From: Bacteroidales bacterium
Lineage (GTDB): Bacteria > Bacteroidota > Bacteroidia > Bacteroidales > Paludibacteraceae
Reading direction: 5' to 3'
Length of the DNA stretch: 64,000 nt
Assembly: GCA_012518275.1 (NCBI GenBank)
Contig: JAAYSS010000047.1
Coordinates: 1 to 64,000 of the forward strand
Position 1 is the first letter of the stretch; the number at the start of each line of letters is the position of its first letter. Positions 1 to 10,220 of this stretch are shown here, piece after piece. Below the pieces are notes generated by a model. That model saw only the letters and a list, made by a program, of their open reading frames with translations. It made no database searches and was not told the DNA's origin. The translations under genes were made by a program, and so were the position numbers.

Positions 1-2
1 CA

Positions 3-356
3 CGAACAGATCCCACCAATAGAGCAGATAATATAAGACGACAATCGCAAAATTCGTATCAAAGAAGACCCTATAACAGACCTGTACGAACAAGCAGAAG
101 TGCGATTAATCAAAATCAGCGGAAAAGGGTCGACACGGGTAACAGGCCTGTTCGAAATAGCGAAAACCGTGTAGTTCGTCCGGGTGTGCCTTCAAAAAGC
201 CGTCAGTCACGAGACATTAGACCGGCACCATCAAACCGGAAATCTTCTTCAAATGGTACCTTTCGATCGCCACAAAAACGATCTTCAGAAAGTCGCTCTA
301 CATCACCAAACAGAAAATCTTCTCGTCCGTCAAGAAATATCGGTAGTCGCAGATAA
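3..356 (+). CDS. C-terminal part of a 5'-truncated protein with a low-complexity, Arg/Ser/Asn/Pro-rich tail
   Basis: Frame 3 is open from the window edge to TAA at 354-356 (RTDPTNRADNIRRQSQNSYQRRPYNRPVRTSRS...SSRPSRNIGSRR*). Missing from the ORF track because the start lies outside the window. Confidence 0.6.
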   Translation, partial: RTDPTNRADNIRRQSQNSYQRRPYNRPVRTSRSAINQNQRKRVDTGNRPVRNSENRVVRPGVPSKSRQSRDIRPAPSNRKSSSNGTFRSPQKRSSESRSTSPNRKSSRPSRNIGSRR

Positions 357-370
357 TTTCTGTTTTTGAA

Positions 371-1081
371 ATGTCAAATCCTTATTTTCAATTTAAGCAT
401 TTTACCGTTTTTCATGACAAATGCGCCATGAAAGTGGGCGCTGACGGAGTTACGCTTGGTGCATGGGCAGATGTTCAGAACGCAAAAACGATTTTGGATG
501 TGGGATGTGGCTCAGGACTGATAGCTTTGATGCTGGCACAAAGAAGTGAAGCAAAAATAACGGCAATTGATATTGACGAGAACTGCGCACTGCAGGCGAA
601 AGAAAATATTGAAAATTCACCTTGGAAAAGTCGGATTTCAGTTTTGCATACTTCATTTCAAGATTTTGCAACTAAAACGACAGAAACGTATGATTTAATT
701 GTTTCCAATCCCCCTTTTTTTAATAATTCCCTGAAAAATCCGTTGCAATCTCGTTCAATTGCCCGTCATTCAGAAACACTTCCGCACGTGGATTTGGTAA
801 AAAACGCAAAAAAAATTTTGAGTGATAATGGCAAACTGTGTGTGATATTACCCGTTGTTGAAGGTGAGCGATTTATTGAATTAGCTGAAAATGAAGGTCT
901 ATTCTGCAAACAGAAAGTAAACGTATTCCCTAATCATGAAAAAGCAGCAAAACGTTTGTTGCTTGAATTTAAAAAGAAAAAGTCAGATTGTAAAATTTCA
1001 GAACTTACCATCGAAAAAGAACGAGGAATTTACACCGATGAATATAGTGAGTTAGTCAAAGATTTTTACTTGAAGCTTTAA
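371..1081 (+). CDS. trmN6: tRNA1(Val) (adenine(37)-N6)-methyltransferase family (TrmN6/YfiC)
   Basis: SAM motif DVGCGSGLIALMLAQR, NPPFF motif of N6-adenine methyltransferases, N-terminal FQFKHFTVFHDKCAMKVGADGVTLGAW. Confidence 0.88.
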   Translation: MSNPYFQFKHFTVFHDKCAMKVGADGVTLGAWADVQNAKTILDVGCGSGLIALMLAQRSEAKITAIDIDENCALQAKENIENSPWKSRISVLHTSFQDFATKTTETYDLIVSNPPFFNNSLKNPLQSRSIARHSETLPHVDLVKNAKKILSDNGKLCVILPVVEGERFIELAENEGLFCKQKVNVFPNHEKAAKRLLLEFKKKKSDCKISELTIEKERGIYTDEYSELVKDFYLKL

Positions 1082-1084
1082 ATT

Positions 1085-1369
1085 TCAGTCGTTTGTTGAG
1101 TTTCCCTTTTTCTTTTCAATCACATTCCACAATAATTTTGCCATTACCACACTTCCCAGAGTTCCCGCTGTTGCAATCAAAAATGCTTCCAGTCCAAGTT
1201 TCCCAAATTGTGAAATGACATCTTTATTCGACCCGATTTCCAACCCTAAGAAAAACAATAAGAGCCAGATCAGCGTTATAATTAATTGCTGAACAAAGCG
1301 GATTTTCTTTTTGCGAAGCAGGATACCAATCAATATTCCTGCCAACATACAGCCAAGAACGATAAACAT
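1085..1369 (-). CDS. LysO-family (DUF340) N-terminal-half membrane protein
   Basis: Short hydrophobic protein MFIVLGCMLAGILIGILLRKKK...FFLGLEIGSNKDVISQFGKLGLEAFLIATAGTLGSVVMAKLLW resembling the N-terminal part of LysO/YbjE. Start chosen at the internal Met. Confidence 0.6.
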   Translation of the reverse strand: MFIVLGCMLAGILIGILLRKKKIRFVQQLIITLIWLLLFFLGLEIGSNKDVISQFGKLGLEAFLIATAGTLGSVVMAKLLWNVIEKKKGNSTND

Positions 1370-1564
1370 GAATATGAGTTTTTTGATTCTGCAAAGATAG
1401 TTTTTTAAATCAGTTGTATGAAATTGAAATATACCGTTTATGTTCTTGATGCGTAGCAATCTAAAAAAATCACATCAATTTAATCTCAAAAACTAAGAAT
1501 AAGTGCCAAAAAATGAGTAATTTTGCATCCCGAAAATAGATTACAAAAAACACAATATATAAAA

Positions 1565-3091
1565 ATGAGAAAAAAAGCACTTTTAATGATTTTAGACGGT
1601 TGGGGCATCGGCAACCAATCGGAAGCGGACTTGATTTACAACACGCCAACACCCTACTGGGATAAATTGTTGGCAACCTATCCAAACTCTTACCTGCTGG
1701 CATCCGGCGAAAATGTGGGTTTGCCTGACGGACAAATGGGAAACTCAGAAGTAGGACACTTAAATATCGGAGCCGGACGCGTAGTTTACCAAGATTTGGT
1801 GAAAATTAACCGCGCATGTCGCGACAACAGCATCCTTCAAAATCCCGAAATCATCAAAGCCTATTCGTATGCTCGTGATAATCAGAAAAAAATCCATCTA
1901 TTGGGTTTAGTTTCTGATGGTGGAGTACATAGTTCGCTGGATCATTTGCTGAAATTAATTGATATCGCCAAAGAATACGGCGTAGAAGATACTTATATTC
2001 ACGCATTTATGGATGGTCGCGATACCGACCCGAAAAGTGGAAAAGGCTTTATCAAGCAACTACAAAACCACATTGATAAAACCACAGGGAATATAGCGTC
2101 AATTATCGGACGTTATTACGCAATGGACCGTGATAAACGTTGGGAACGGATAAAGCAGGCGTATGATTTAATGGTAAGCGGTGTGGGAACTCCGGCTACA
2201 GATATGGTGCAAGCGATGCAAAACTCATACGATGCAGGAGTTACTGATGAGTTTGTTAAACCTATTGTACACGTAGATGCAGAAGGAAATCCTGTGGCAA
2301 AAATTGAAGAAGGCGATGTGGTGATTTTCTTTAATTTCAGAAATGACCGTGCAAAAGAATTGACAATTGTGCTGACACAGCAGGATATGCCTGAGAACGG
2401 CATGCATACCATTCCGTTGCAGTATTTCACGATGACGCCGTACGACAGTACTTTCAAAGGATTGAACGTTCTTTTCGATAAAGAAAACGTACAAAACACA
2501 ATGGGTGAATATGTTTCAAATCTCGGTTTGAAACAATTGCGCGTAGCGGAAACAGAAAAATTTGCTCACGTAACGTTCTTTTTCTCGGGCGGGCGTGAAG
2601 CCGAATTCCCCGGCGAAGAGCGTATCTTAATTCCTTCGCCCAAGGTACCCACGTACGATTTGCAACCGGAGATGAGCGCACCTGAAATTGCAGACAAGAT
2701 GGTGGAAGCGCTTAATTCGCAAAAGTACGATTTTATTGTACTAAACTTTGCAAACGGTGATATGGTGGGGCATACAGGTGTGAAAGAAGCCATCGTGAAA
2801 GCCATTAAAACCATTGATAAGTGTGTGGAAAAAGTAATCGAAGCCGTGAAAGCCAACGATTACGAAGCCGTTATCATCGCTGACCACGGAAACGCCGATA
2901 ATGCAATTAATGCCGACGGCTCGCCCAACACTGCTCATTCACTGAATCCGGTACCGCTTGTTTACATTACAGATAATAAAAATGCAAAAATCGAACACGG
3001 TATTTTGGCTGATGTGTCGCCCACGCTTTGTCAAGTATTGGGAATTGACATTCCAAAAGAAATGACAGGAAAGGGTTTGATTACGTTCTAA
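1565..3091 (+). CDS. gpmI: 2,3-bisphosphoglycerate-independent phosphoglycerate mutase
   Basis: [61 protein letters not shown] motifs. Confidence 0.96.
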   Translation: MRKKALLMILDGWGIGNQSEADLIYNTPTPYWDKLLATYPNSYLLASGENVGLPDGQMGNSEVGHLNIGAGRVVYQDLVKINRACRDNSILQNPEIIKAYSYARDNQKKIHLLGLVSDGGVHSSLDHLLKLIDIAKEYGVEDTYIHAFMDGRDTDPKSGKGFIKQLQNHIDKTTGNIASIIGRYYAMDRDKRWERIKQAYDLMVSGVGTPATDMVQAMQNSYDAGVTDEFVKPIVHVDAEGNPVAKIEEGDVVIFFNFRNDRAKELTIVLTQQDMPENGMHTIPLQYFTMTPYDSTFKGLNVLFDKENVQNTMGEYVSNLGLKQLRVAETEKFAHVTFFFSGGREAEFPGEERILIPSPKVPTYDLQPEMSAPEIADKMVEALNSQKYDFIVLNFANGDMVGHTGVKEAIVKAIKTIDKCVEKVIEAVKANDYEAVIIADHGNADNAINADGSPNTAHSLNPVPLVYITDNKNAKIEHGILADVSPTLCQVLGIDIPKEMTGKGLITF

Positions 3092-3111
3092 AAAACATCA
3101 CTTCTTTTTAT

Positions 3112-3144
3112 AAAACGCTGTAAGTTCTTCTTACGGCGTTTTTT
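3112..3144 (+). terminator. Intrinsic terminator after gpmI
   Basis: aaaacgctgtaag-ttctt-cttacggcgttttttat stem-loop with T-tract. Confidence 0.75.
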
Positions 3145-3184
3145 ATGGATTAAATTATGTATTTTTGCAGTAAAATTGGCATAT

Positions 3185-5920
3185 ATGAGTTTAAGAACCG
3201 AATTAGAGAAAAGAATTTTGGTGCTCGACGGAGCAATGGGAACGATGATACAGCACCACAAGCTGGATGAAAAAGCATATCGTGGCAATCGGTTTGCGGA
3301 CGTGAAAATTCTGCAAAAAGGGAACAACGACTTGTTGGTACTTACACAGCCCGAAATTATTTACGACATTCATTGTCAATATCTTGAAGCCGGGGCAGAC
3401 ATTATCGAAACAAATACGTTTAATGCCCAGCGCATCTCGATGGATGATTACGGGATGAGCAATTTCGTTTATGAAATAAATCTTGAAGCTGCACGTTTAG
3501 CACGTAAAGCTGCAAATAAATTTACAGCAAAAAATCCTTCCAAGCCCCGTTTCGTAGCAGGTGCTGTGGGCCCGACCAACAAAACGGCGTCCATGTCGCC
3601 CGACGTGAATAATCCGGCTTTCCGAGCTGTGAGTTTCGATGACTTGGTGTCGGCATACAAAGAACAGATGGTTGCGTTGATTGAAGGTGGTGTTGACGCA
3701 TTGTTGATTGAAACCATTTTTGATACGCTAAATGCCAAAGCTGCTATTTTTGCAGCAGAAGAAGCAATGTCTGAAGTCGGTAAAAGAGTTGAATTAATGC
3801 TTTCCGTTACCGTTACGGACAAAAGCGGTCGGACGCTTTCAGGACAAACAATCGGTGCTTTTTTAACTTCGGTTTCACACGCAGAATTGCTCTCTATCGG
3901 CTTGAATTGTTCATTTGGAGCGAAAGACTTAAAGCCTTATTTGCAAGAAATTTCCAAGCACGTTCCTTATTTTGTAAGCGCTTATCCCAATGCCGGACTG
4001 CCCAATCAATTTGGTGAATACGATGAAACTGCCGAGAAAATGGCTTTGCAAGTAAAAGAGTATTTTGATGAAAAATTGGTTAATATCATCGGTGGATGCT
4101 GTGGAACAACGCCTGAGCACATAAAAGCGTATCAAAGGTTAATTGAAAATGCCGAAGTAAGGAAACCGGCAGAGAAAGATTTTAATTTGCATTTGAGTGG
4201 GTTGGAAGAGTTGGTAGTTCAACCGAATTCCCTTTTTATAAACATCGGCGAGCGCTGTAATGTAGCCGGATCGCGAAAGTTTCTTCGATTGATACAAGAA
4301 AAGAATTACGACGAGGCGCTGTCCGTGGCGCGACAGCAAGTAGAAGACGGGGCACAGGTTATCGATATCAATATGGATGATGCGATGCTGGACAGCAAGG
4401 CTGAAATGGTAACTTTCCTGAATTACTTGGCGTCTGAACCTGAAATTGCACGTGTGCCGATTATGCTCGACAGCTCAAAATGGGAGGTAATCGAAGCGGG
4501 TCTGAAATGCGTACAAGGAAAGTGTATCGTCAATTCCATCAGCCTGAAAGAAGGCGAAGAAGAGTTTTTGGCTCATGCACAACGAGTTAAACGCTATGGT
4601 GCTGCGGTAGTGGTGATGGCTTTTGACGAAAAAGGACAAGCTGATAGTTTCGAGAGAAAAATTGAAATTGCTGCGCGAGCTTATAAATTGCTGACTGAAA
4701 AAGTGAATTTCCCGCCACAGGATATTATCTTCGACCCCAATGTACTGGCGATTGCAACGGGAATTGAGGAGCATAATAATTACGGCGTTGATTTTATCCG
4801 CGCTACAAAATGGATTAAAGAAAACCTTCCGTACGCCAAAGTGAGTGGCGGTGTGAGCAACCTGTCGTTCTCTTTCCGCGGCAACAATCCGGTGCGTGAA
4901 GCGATTCATTCCGTGTTCTTGTATCACGCCATTCGCGCGGGAATGGATATGGGAATTGTTAATGCCGGGATGTTGCAGATTTACGAAGATATCCCTGCTG
5001 ATATGCTTCAGTACGTGGAGGATATCGTGCTCAATCGTCGTTCGGATGCAACGGAACGGATGATTGACTTTGCAGAAAAGATAAAGGCTGAAAAGTTGGA
5101 AGAAAAAACCGAGCATGTAGATGCTTGGCGTTCCGATCCGTTGGATAAACGATTGGAATATGCCCTGTTAAAAGGGATAAGCGATTACTTGGAAGAAGAC
5201 ATTGCGGAAGCTTTGCAAGTTTATCCTTCGGCGATTGATATCATCGAAAAGCCGTTGATGAACGGGATGAACTTGGTCGGCGATTTGTTTGGTGCAGGCA
5301 AAATGTTTCTTCCACAAGTGGTGAAAACCGCTCGCACGATGAAAAAGGCGGTTGCCATCCTTCAGCCCGAAATAGAAAAAACGAAAGCAAGCGGCGCCGG
5401 TTCGTCTGCCGGAAAATACCTTTTTGCTACGGTAAAAGGCGATGTACACGATATCGGGAAGAACATTTGCGGAGTTATTCTTGCTTGCAACAACTTTGAA
5501 GTCATTGACTTAGGAGTGATGACCCCAACCGAAAAAATCATTCAAACTGCCATTGATGAAAAAGTAGATATCGTAGGCGTGAGCGGACTTATAACGCCTT
5601 CTCTCGAAGAAATGTGCAACGTAGCGAAAGCGATGGAAAAAGCAGGATTGAACATTCCGCTGATGGTTGGCGGCGCCACTACATCCAAAATTCATACAGC
5701 CGTAAAAATAGCCCCCAACTACACCAATGGATTTGTAGTTCACACCAAAGATGCGTCACAGAATGTGGCGGTAGCTCTGCAACTGATGAATAAAACCGCA
5801 AAGGCAGAATTGGTGGAACAAACCCGTTCAGAATATCAGGCTTTGCGGGAAAAGCAAGTGCCGAGACAAGATTTACTTTCACTGGAAGAAGCAAGAAAAA
5901 GGAAGCCAAAGCTATTTTGA
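3185..5920 (+). CDS. metH: Cobalamin-dependent methionine synthase without the C-terminal AdoMet activation domain
   Basis: Hcy-binding domain ([23 protein letters not shown]), pterin-binding domain ([14 protein letters not shown]), B12-binding DVHDIGKNI...[13 protein letters not shown]. Ends at the linker after the cobalamin domain. Start placed at the ATG rather than the upstream TTG. Confidence 0.95.
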   Translation: MSLRTELEKRILVLDGAMGTMIQHHKLDEKAYRGNRFADVKILQKGNNDLLVLTQPEIIYDIHCQYLEAGADIIETNTFNAQRISMDDYGMSNFVYEINLEAARLARKAANKFTAKNPSKPRFVAGAVGPTNKTASMSPDVNNPAFRAVSFDDLVSAYKEQMVALIEGGVDALLIETIFDTLNAKAAIFAAEEAMSEVGKRVELMLSVTVTDKSGRTLSGQTIGAFLTSVSHAELLSIGLNCSFGAKDLKPYLQEISKHVPYFVSAYPNAGLPNQFGEYDETAEKMALQVKEYFDEKLVNIIGGCCGTTPEHIKAYQRLIENAEVRKPAEKDFNLHLSGLEELVVQPNSLFINIGERCNVAGSRKFLRLIQEKNYDEALSVARQQVEDGAQVIDINMDDAMLDSKAEMVTFLNYLASEPEIARVPIMLDSSKWEVIEAGLKCVQGKCIVNSISLKEGEEEFLAHAQRVKRYGAAVVVMAFDEKGQADSFERKIEIAARAYKLLTEKVNFPPQDIIFDPNVLAIATGIEEHNNYGVDFIRATKWIKENLPYAKVSGGVSNLSFSFRGNNPVREAIHSVFLYHAIRAGMDMGIVNAGMLQIYEDIPADMLQYVEDIVLNRRSDATERMIDFAEKIKAEKLEEKTEHVDAWRSDPLDKRLEYALLKGISDYLEEDIAEALQVYPSAIDIIEKPLMNGMNLVGDLFGAGKMFLPQVVKTARTMKKAVAILQPEIEKTKASGAGSSAGKYLFATVKGDVHDIGKNICGVILACNNFEVIDLGVMTPTEKIIQTAIDEKVDIVGVSGLITPSLEEMCNVAKAMEKAGLNIPLMVGGATTSKIHTAVKIAPNYTNGFVVHTKDASQNVAVALQLMNKTAKAELVEQTRSEYQALREKQVPRQDLLSLEEARKRKPKLF

Positions 5921-5953
5921 CAGCATGCGTATTGTAATTCTTCTTATTGAAAC

Positions 5954-5997
5954 TGTAGTGTCGACTTGATGAAACAATAATTCCAACTTGATGAAAC
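5954..5997. repeat. Two direct copies of (c/g)-acttgatgaaac spaced 22 bp; possible IS-end remnant
   Basis: cgacttgatgaaac (5962-5975) and caacttgatgaaac (5984-5997). Confidence 0.4.
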
Positions 5998-6129
5998 TAA
6001 ATCGCCATCAATTCTGCTTACTCGTTACTTTTCGTTATACCAGATATACTGTTCCGTAAATTCATCAAACAGCTGAAAGTCAGTAGGAAGTGAGGCTGAT
6101 GAATAGTTAATTTTCACGGTATGAAAGTG

Positions 6130-7497
6130 TTATCCGTTTATGCATCTGAGGGTTGACTCTACTTCTTCTAATGTCTGCAACTTCTGCTCGCCCGTTTTCA
6201 TATCTTTCAGCATCACTTTGTTTGCGTTCATTTCGTTTTCTCCTACAATGGCAACAAACGGGATATTCTTGCTGTCGGCATAGCTCATCTGTTTCTTCAT
6301 TTTTACGGGTTCGGGATAAACTTCCACATTAATACCGCGTTGACGAAGCTCGTTTGCCCAAGGGAGACAAAATGCCAATTCTTTTTCGCCGAAAGAAGCA
6401 AATAAAATCTGAGTCTGCTCTTCCGATGTCTCAGGATAAAGATTGAGTTGGTTCAGCACGTCGTAAATGCGGTCGGCACCAAAAGAAATGCCCACGCCTG
6501 AAACGCCCGGCATCCCGAAAACACCTGTGAGATTATCGTAGCGCCCACCACCGGTAATGCTCCCAATTTCCACATCCAATGCTTTCACTTCAAAAATGGC
6601 TCCGGTGTAATAATTCAGCCCACGTGCAAGCGTCAAATCCAACTCAACCGCTGTCTGTATTTTCACACTTTCACAAAGGTTGAAAATGGTTTCCATCTCT
6701 TCCACACCTTTCAATCCGGTTTCAGAACTTGCCAAAATCGTTTTTAACTCGTTAAGCTTATCCTGATTGCTTCCGGAAAGTTTTAATATCGGTTGAATTT
6801 TCTCGATTGCATCAGCGGAAATGCCTTTTTCTGCCATTTCCTTGTTCACATTATCCAGTCCGATTTTATCCAGTTTGTCGATGGCAACTGTAATGTCGGT
6901 AATCCGCTCTGCTTCGCCTACAATTTCGGCAATACCGGAAAGAATTTTGCGGTTGTTGATTTTCAGCACAACATTGATTTTCAATCGTCTGAAAACTTCA
7001 TCCACAATTTGTATCAATTCCAACTCGTTAATCAGTGAATCACTTCCCACTACATCCACATCGCATTGATAAAACTCGCGGTAACGTCCTTTCTGCGGGC
7101 GGTCAGCGCGCCAAACAGGCTGAATTTGATAACGTTTGAACGGAAACGTAATCTCATTTCTGTGTTGAACCACAAAACGTGCAAAAGGAACTGTCAAGTC
7201 GTAACGAAGCCCTTTTTCAGAGATTTTATTGGCAAGTTTCAAACTGTTTTTTTCTGCAAATTCATCATCTGAAACATTGGATAAGAAATCTCCTGAATTT
7301 AGAATTTTAAACAGTAGTTTGTCGCCTTCTTCGCCGTATTTTCCCATCAGGGTAGAAAGGTTTTCCATCGCCGGCGTTTCAATTTGCTGAAATCCGTACA
7401 AGCGAAAAACGTCAGTTATTGTATTAAAAATATAGTTGCGATTCGCCATTTCTTGCGGCGAGAAATCACGAGTACCTTTTGGAATAGCTGGTTTCAT
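6130..7497 (-). CDS. hisS: Histidyl-tRNA synthetase
   Basis: [59 protein letters not shown]. Confidence 0.97.
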   Translation of the reverse strand: MKPAIPKGTRDFSPQEMANRNYIFNTITDVFRLYGFQQIETPAMENLSTLMGKYGEEGDKLLFKILNSGDFLSNVSDDEFAEKNSLKLANKISEKGLRYDLTVPFARFVVQHRNEITFPFKRYQIQPVWRADRPQKGRYREFYQCDVDVVGSDSLINELELIQIVDEVFRRLKINVVLKINNRKILSGIAEIVGEAERITDITVAIDKLDKIGLDNVNKEMAEKGISADAIEKIQPILKLSGSNQDKLNELKTILASSETGLKGVEEMETIFNLCESVKIQTAVELDLTLARGLNYYTGAIFEVKALDVEIGSITGGGRYDNLTGVFGMPGVSGVGISFGADRIYDVLNQLNLYPETSEEQTQILFASFGEKELAFCLPWANELRQRGINVEVYPEPVKMKKQMSYADSKNIPFVAIVGENEMNANKVMLKDMKTGEQKLQTLEEVESTLRCING

Positions 7498-7526
7498 TTT
7501 GGTTGAGTGAGTTGAAAAAAGTTAAC

Positions 7527-7558
7527 AAAAAAGGCATTCCAAAACTGAAATGCCTTTT
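7527..7558 (-). terminator. Intrinsic terminator downstream of rpsO
   Basis: aaaaggcatt...aatgcctttt inverted repeat flanked by A/T tracts. Confidence 0.65.
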
Positions 7559-7623
7559 ATATAAGATTGAGAATAAGTTTTTTACAATCGTATATTTAAA
7601 ATCTACAATCGCAAATAAAGTGC

Positions 7624-7899
7624 TTACTTTCTAATTCCTAATTCTTTGATGATGGCACGGTAACGATTAATGTCTTTCTTCATCAGATAATCAAGCATAC
7701 GACGGCGTTTTCCTACCAACATTACAAGTGCACGTTCAGTTGCAAAATCTTTTTTGTTTTGTTTCAAGTGTTTAGTCAAATGATTGATGCGGTACGTAAA
7801 TAGCGCAATTTGAGATTCTGCGGAACCTGTATCGGTTGCTGATTTTTGAATTCCGTGTTTTTTAAACAGCTCTTGTTTCTTCTCAGAAGTTAAATACAT
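7624..7899 (-). CDS. rpsO: 30S ribosomal protein S15
   Basis: TGSAESQIALFTYRINHLTKHLKQNKKD...LVGKRRRMLDYLMKKD. Confidence 0.97.
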   Translation of the reverse strand: MYLTSEKKQELFKKHGIQKSATDTGSAESQIALFTYRINHLTKHLKQNKKDFATERALVMLVGKRRRMLDYLMKKDINRYRAIIKELGIRK

Positions 7900-8004
7900 A
7901 ATACTGAATTTATTAAGTTGTACATTAAGAACAGCGCTTACACGCTATGTTCCAATAATTTTAAGGACTGCAAAGATAATGCTTTTATTTTGATTTTACG
8001 AAAG

Positions 8005-8667
8005 TTATCTGCGATTTTTTTTAAGAAAAACATCCGAAAGCGCACGTTTGCCCCATTTTATATCCATTTTTGTAAAAAGCGGATAGCAAATCCACGCCGA
8101 AAGTATCCCAATGATCGAACCGGCAAAAATATCTACCGCAAAATGTTGTGATAAGTACACTCGGGAATAACCGACTAAAGCTGCCATCACGAAAAAAAAC
8201 ATTTTCAGCCATTTGTTTTTTACAAGCAAAGACAATCCAAAAAACAATGCAAATGCGGTAATTGTATGTCCGGAAGGAAAACTGTGCATCCTGTACATCC
8301 TCACACCCTCCACCAGCGGTAAAGTAACTTCCGAGTAATTTTCCTGAAAATAGAGTAAAGGACGCGGGTCATCGAAGGTTCTTTTGGCAATTGTTGAAAT
8401 TATTCCTCCTAAAAACTGCGCTGAAAGTAAGTATAGTGACCAACTGTATCTGTATAAAAGCAATAATGCCAAAAGCACAAAAGGTAACCAACCACCTCCC
8501 AACTCTGTTAGATTCCTAAAAAAACAATCTCCGAATGCAGAGTGATTTTCATTCATTAGCAAATGAAGTTCAGCTTTTGGATATTGAATCAAAGCAGCAA
8601 GAATTACGACAAAAAACAAAAAATAGGGAACTAAAAAATATTGTAAACCCTGAAAATTATTCTTCAT
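8005..8667 (-). CDS. PAP2-superfamily membrane phosphatase
   Basis: KRTFDDPRP, MHSFPSGHTITAFAL, SRVYLSQHFAVDIFAGSIIG phosphatase motifs. Confidence 0.9.
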   Translation of the reverse strand: MKNNFQGLQYFLVPYFLFFVVILAALIQYPKAELHLLMNENHSAFGDCFFRNLTELGGGWLPFVLLALLLLYRYSWSLYLLSAQFLGGIISTIAKRTFDDPRPLLYFQENYSEVTLPLVEGVRMYRMHSFPSGHTITAFALFFGLSLLVKNKWLKMFFFVMAALVGYSRVYLSQHFAVDIFAGSIIGILSAWICYPLFTKMDIKWGKRALSDVFLKKNRR

Positions 8668-8689
8668 ACTAAAAACTAATAATTACGAA

Positions 8690-9361
8690 CTATAAACTTA
8701 CCTTCCTTGCTCTCAAAATTTCCCGTTTCCCCGGCGGTCCGGGTAATTTTTCTACAGAAAATCCTACTGATTCCATGCCGCGACGCACCACTCCTTTTGA
8801 GCAATACGTTGTCATCACGGCATTTTCAAAAGCGCAAAGGTACAATTTTTTAAACATTTTATCGCTCCACATTTCCGATTGTTTCTCTGGCGAGAAAGCA
8901 TCGAAATAGATAACATCAAATTGCCCTTCTAAATCAAGTTTTGTAAAATCAGCATTCAACTTGGTCAATGTGAAGTTTTCCATTATCTGAACTGCTTCAT
9001 TCCAAGGCGAAATATGGATTTTATTAAAAAACGAACTGTCTTCATTCAAAAATTCAGGATAATTCAGTTGCAAAGCCTTTTCTACAGGAATTGGATACAG
9101 CTCAATGCCGATGTAATTAATTGTTTGATTCAGTTCGTGAGATTTTAATAACGTTAAAAAAGCATTTAATCCCGTACCAAAACCAATTTCCAAGATGTTA
9201 ACTTCAGGTTTTGAGCATTGCATCAAACCTGCTTCAATGAAAATATGCAAACTTTCCTGAACCGCACCTTTCGTGGAATGGTAACATTCGTCAATCTCCG
9301 GCACAAACAGTGTGTGTGAACCGTCTTCTGTTATTTTTAACTCTCTTTTTTGCATATGCAA
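8690..9361 (-). CDS. mnmD: Stand-alone MnmD-type tRNA 5-methylaminomethyl-2-thiouridine methyltransferase
   Basis: ILEIGFGTGLNAFLTL; YFDAFSPEKQSEMWS; TTYCSKGVVRRGMESVGFSVEKLPGPPGKREILRA. Confidence 0.87.
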   Translation of the reverse strand: MHMQKRELKITEDGSHTLFVPEIDECYHSTKGAVQESLHIFIEAGLMQCSKPEVNILEIGFGTGLNAFLTLLKSHELNQTINYIGIELYPIPVEKALQLNYPEFLNEDSSFFNKIHISPWNEAVQIMENFTLTKLNADFTKLDLEGQFDVIYFDAFSPEKQSEMWSDKMFKKLYLCAFENAVMTTYCSKGVVRRGMESVGFSVEKLPGPPGKREILRARKVSL

Positions 9362-9381
9362 ATGTAGTCATTTTGAATAGA

Positions 9382-9415
9382 AAAATCCCCTTCCTATAAA
9401 AGGGAAAGGGATTTT
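9382..9415 (-). terminator. Intrinsic terminator downstream of rubrerythrin
   Basis: aaaatccccttcc...gggaaagggatttt inverted repeat. Confidence 0.6.
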
Positions 9416-9448
9416 ATTAGTTCGAAAACAACAAACTATTTTACTATT

Positions 9449-10027
9449 TTAGAAGTTCGTTTTCATTTCTTCAAAATAGGCTTGTAGGTGTGCGCATGTA
9501 GGACAAGCTTTTGGTGCTTCTTTTCCGTAATGAATATGTCCACATACGCGGCATTGCCAGTAAATATCTTCTTCGCGAGAGAAAACGGTACCTTCTTCCA
9601 CCCGTTTTTGTAGTTTGCGGTAGCGCTCTTCGTGCCCTTTTTCGGCAGCTGCAATTTTTCTCCATGTAGCTGCAATGTTTGCAAATCCTTCCTTTTCGGC
9701 AACATCAGCAAAATGTGGATAAAGCTCAGCCCACTCTTCATTTTCGCCGTCAGCAGCAGCTTTCAGGTTTTCAGCAGTAGTGCCTTCCACGCCGGCAGGA
9801 TACATGGCAGTGATTTCTACCATTCCGCCTTCCAAATAACGGAAGAATTTTTTCGCGTGCATATATTCTTGATCAGCAGTTTCAAGAAAAATAGCTGCAA
9901 TTTGTTCGTATCCTTCTTTTTTAGCAATTGCTGCAAACATATTGTAGCGGTTACGTGCTTGGCTTTCACCAGCAAATGATTTTAGCAGATTTTGCTCAGT
10001 CTGAGTTCCTTTTAAACTTTTCTTCAT
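9449..10027 (-). CDS. rbr: Rubrerythrin
   Basis: Ferritin-like EARNRYNMFA...EYMHAKKF...EKGHEERY plus rubredoxin-like CRVCGHIHYGKEAPKACPTC. Confidence 0.95.
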   Translation of the reverse strand: MKKSLKGTQTEQNLLKSFAGESQARNRYNMFAAIAKKEGYEQIAAIFLETADQEYMHAKKFFRYLEGGMVEITAMYPAGVEGTTAENLKAAADGENEEWAELYPHFADVAEKEGFANIAATWRKIAAAEKGHEERYRKLQKRVEEGTVFSREEDIYWQCRVCGHIHYGKEAPKACPTCAHLQAYFEEMKTNF

Positions 10028-10220
10028 AATGATAAATTTTTTATTTATAAATTATTTGAATCTCTTTCTACAAAATTAACAAAATCCAAAAGGAAAAACA
10101 ACGACAAATCGGGTTATTAGATTCATGTCCTTGTCGTAAAAAGATAACAGACAAGAATTCAGCTTGTTACTTTCCCCGACACTGTTTTAATTTGTTTTCA
10201 TTCTAAATGATTCGACACAT

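Noticed and set aside
184-369. 61-aa + ORF in the track
   Set aside because: Out of frame with the longer open frame 3-356 that enters from the window edge; composition is a shifted reading of the same repeats.
4475-5116. 213-aa - strand ORF opposite metH
   Set aside because: Antisense shadow of the strongly supported metH coding frame; no recognisable family.
5920-6129. IS insertion as the cause of the missing MetH activation domain
   Set aside because: The MetH C-terminus ends cleanly at the inter-domain linker, and no activation-domain fragments are visible downstream; lineage-wide absence is more likely.
9463-9741. Alternative - strand ORFs inside rubrerythrin
   Set aside because: Frame-shifted shadows of a well-supported rubrerythrin with its rubredoxin-like domain.
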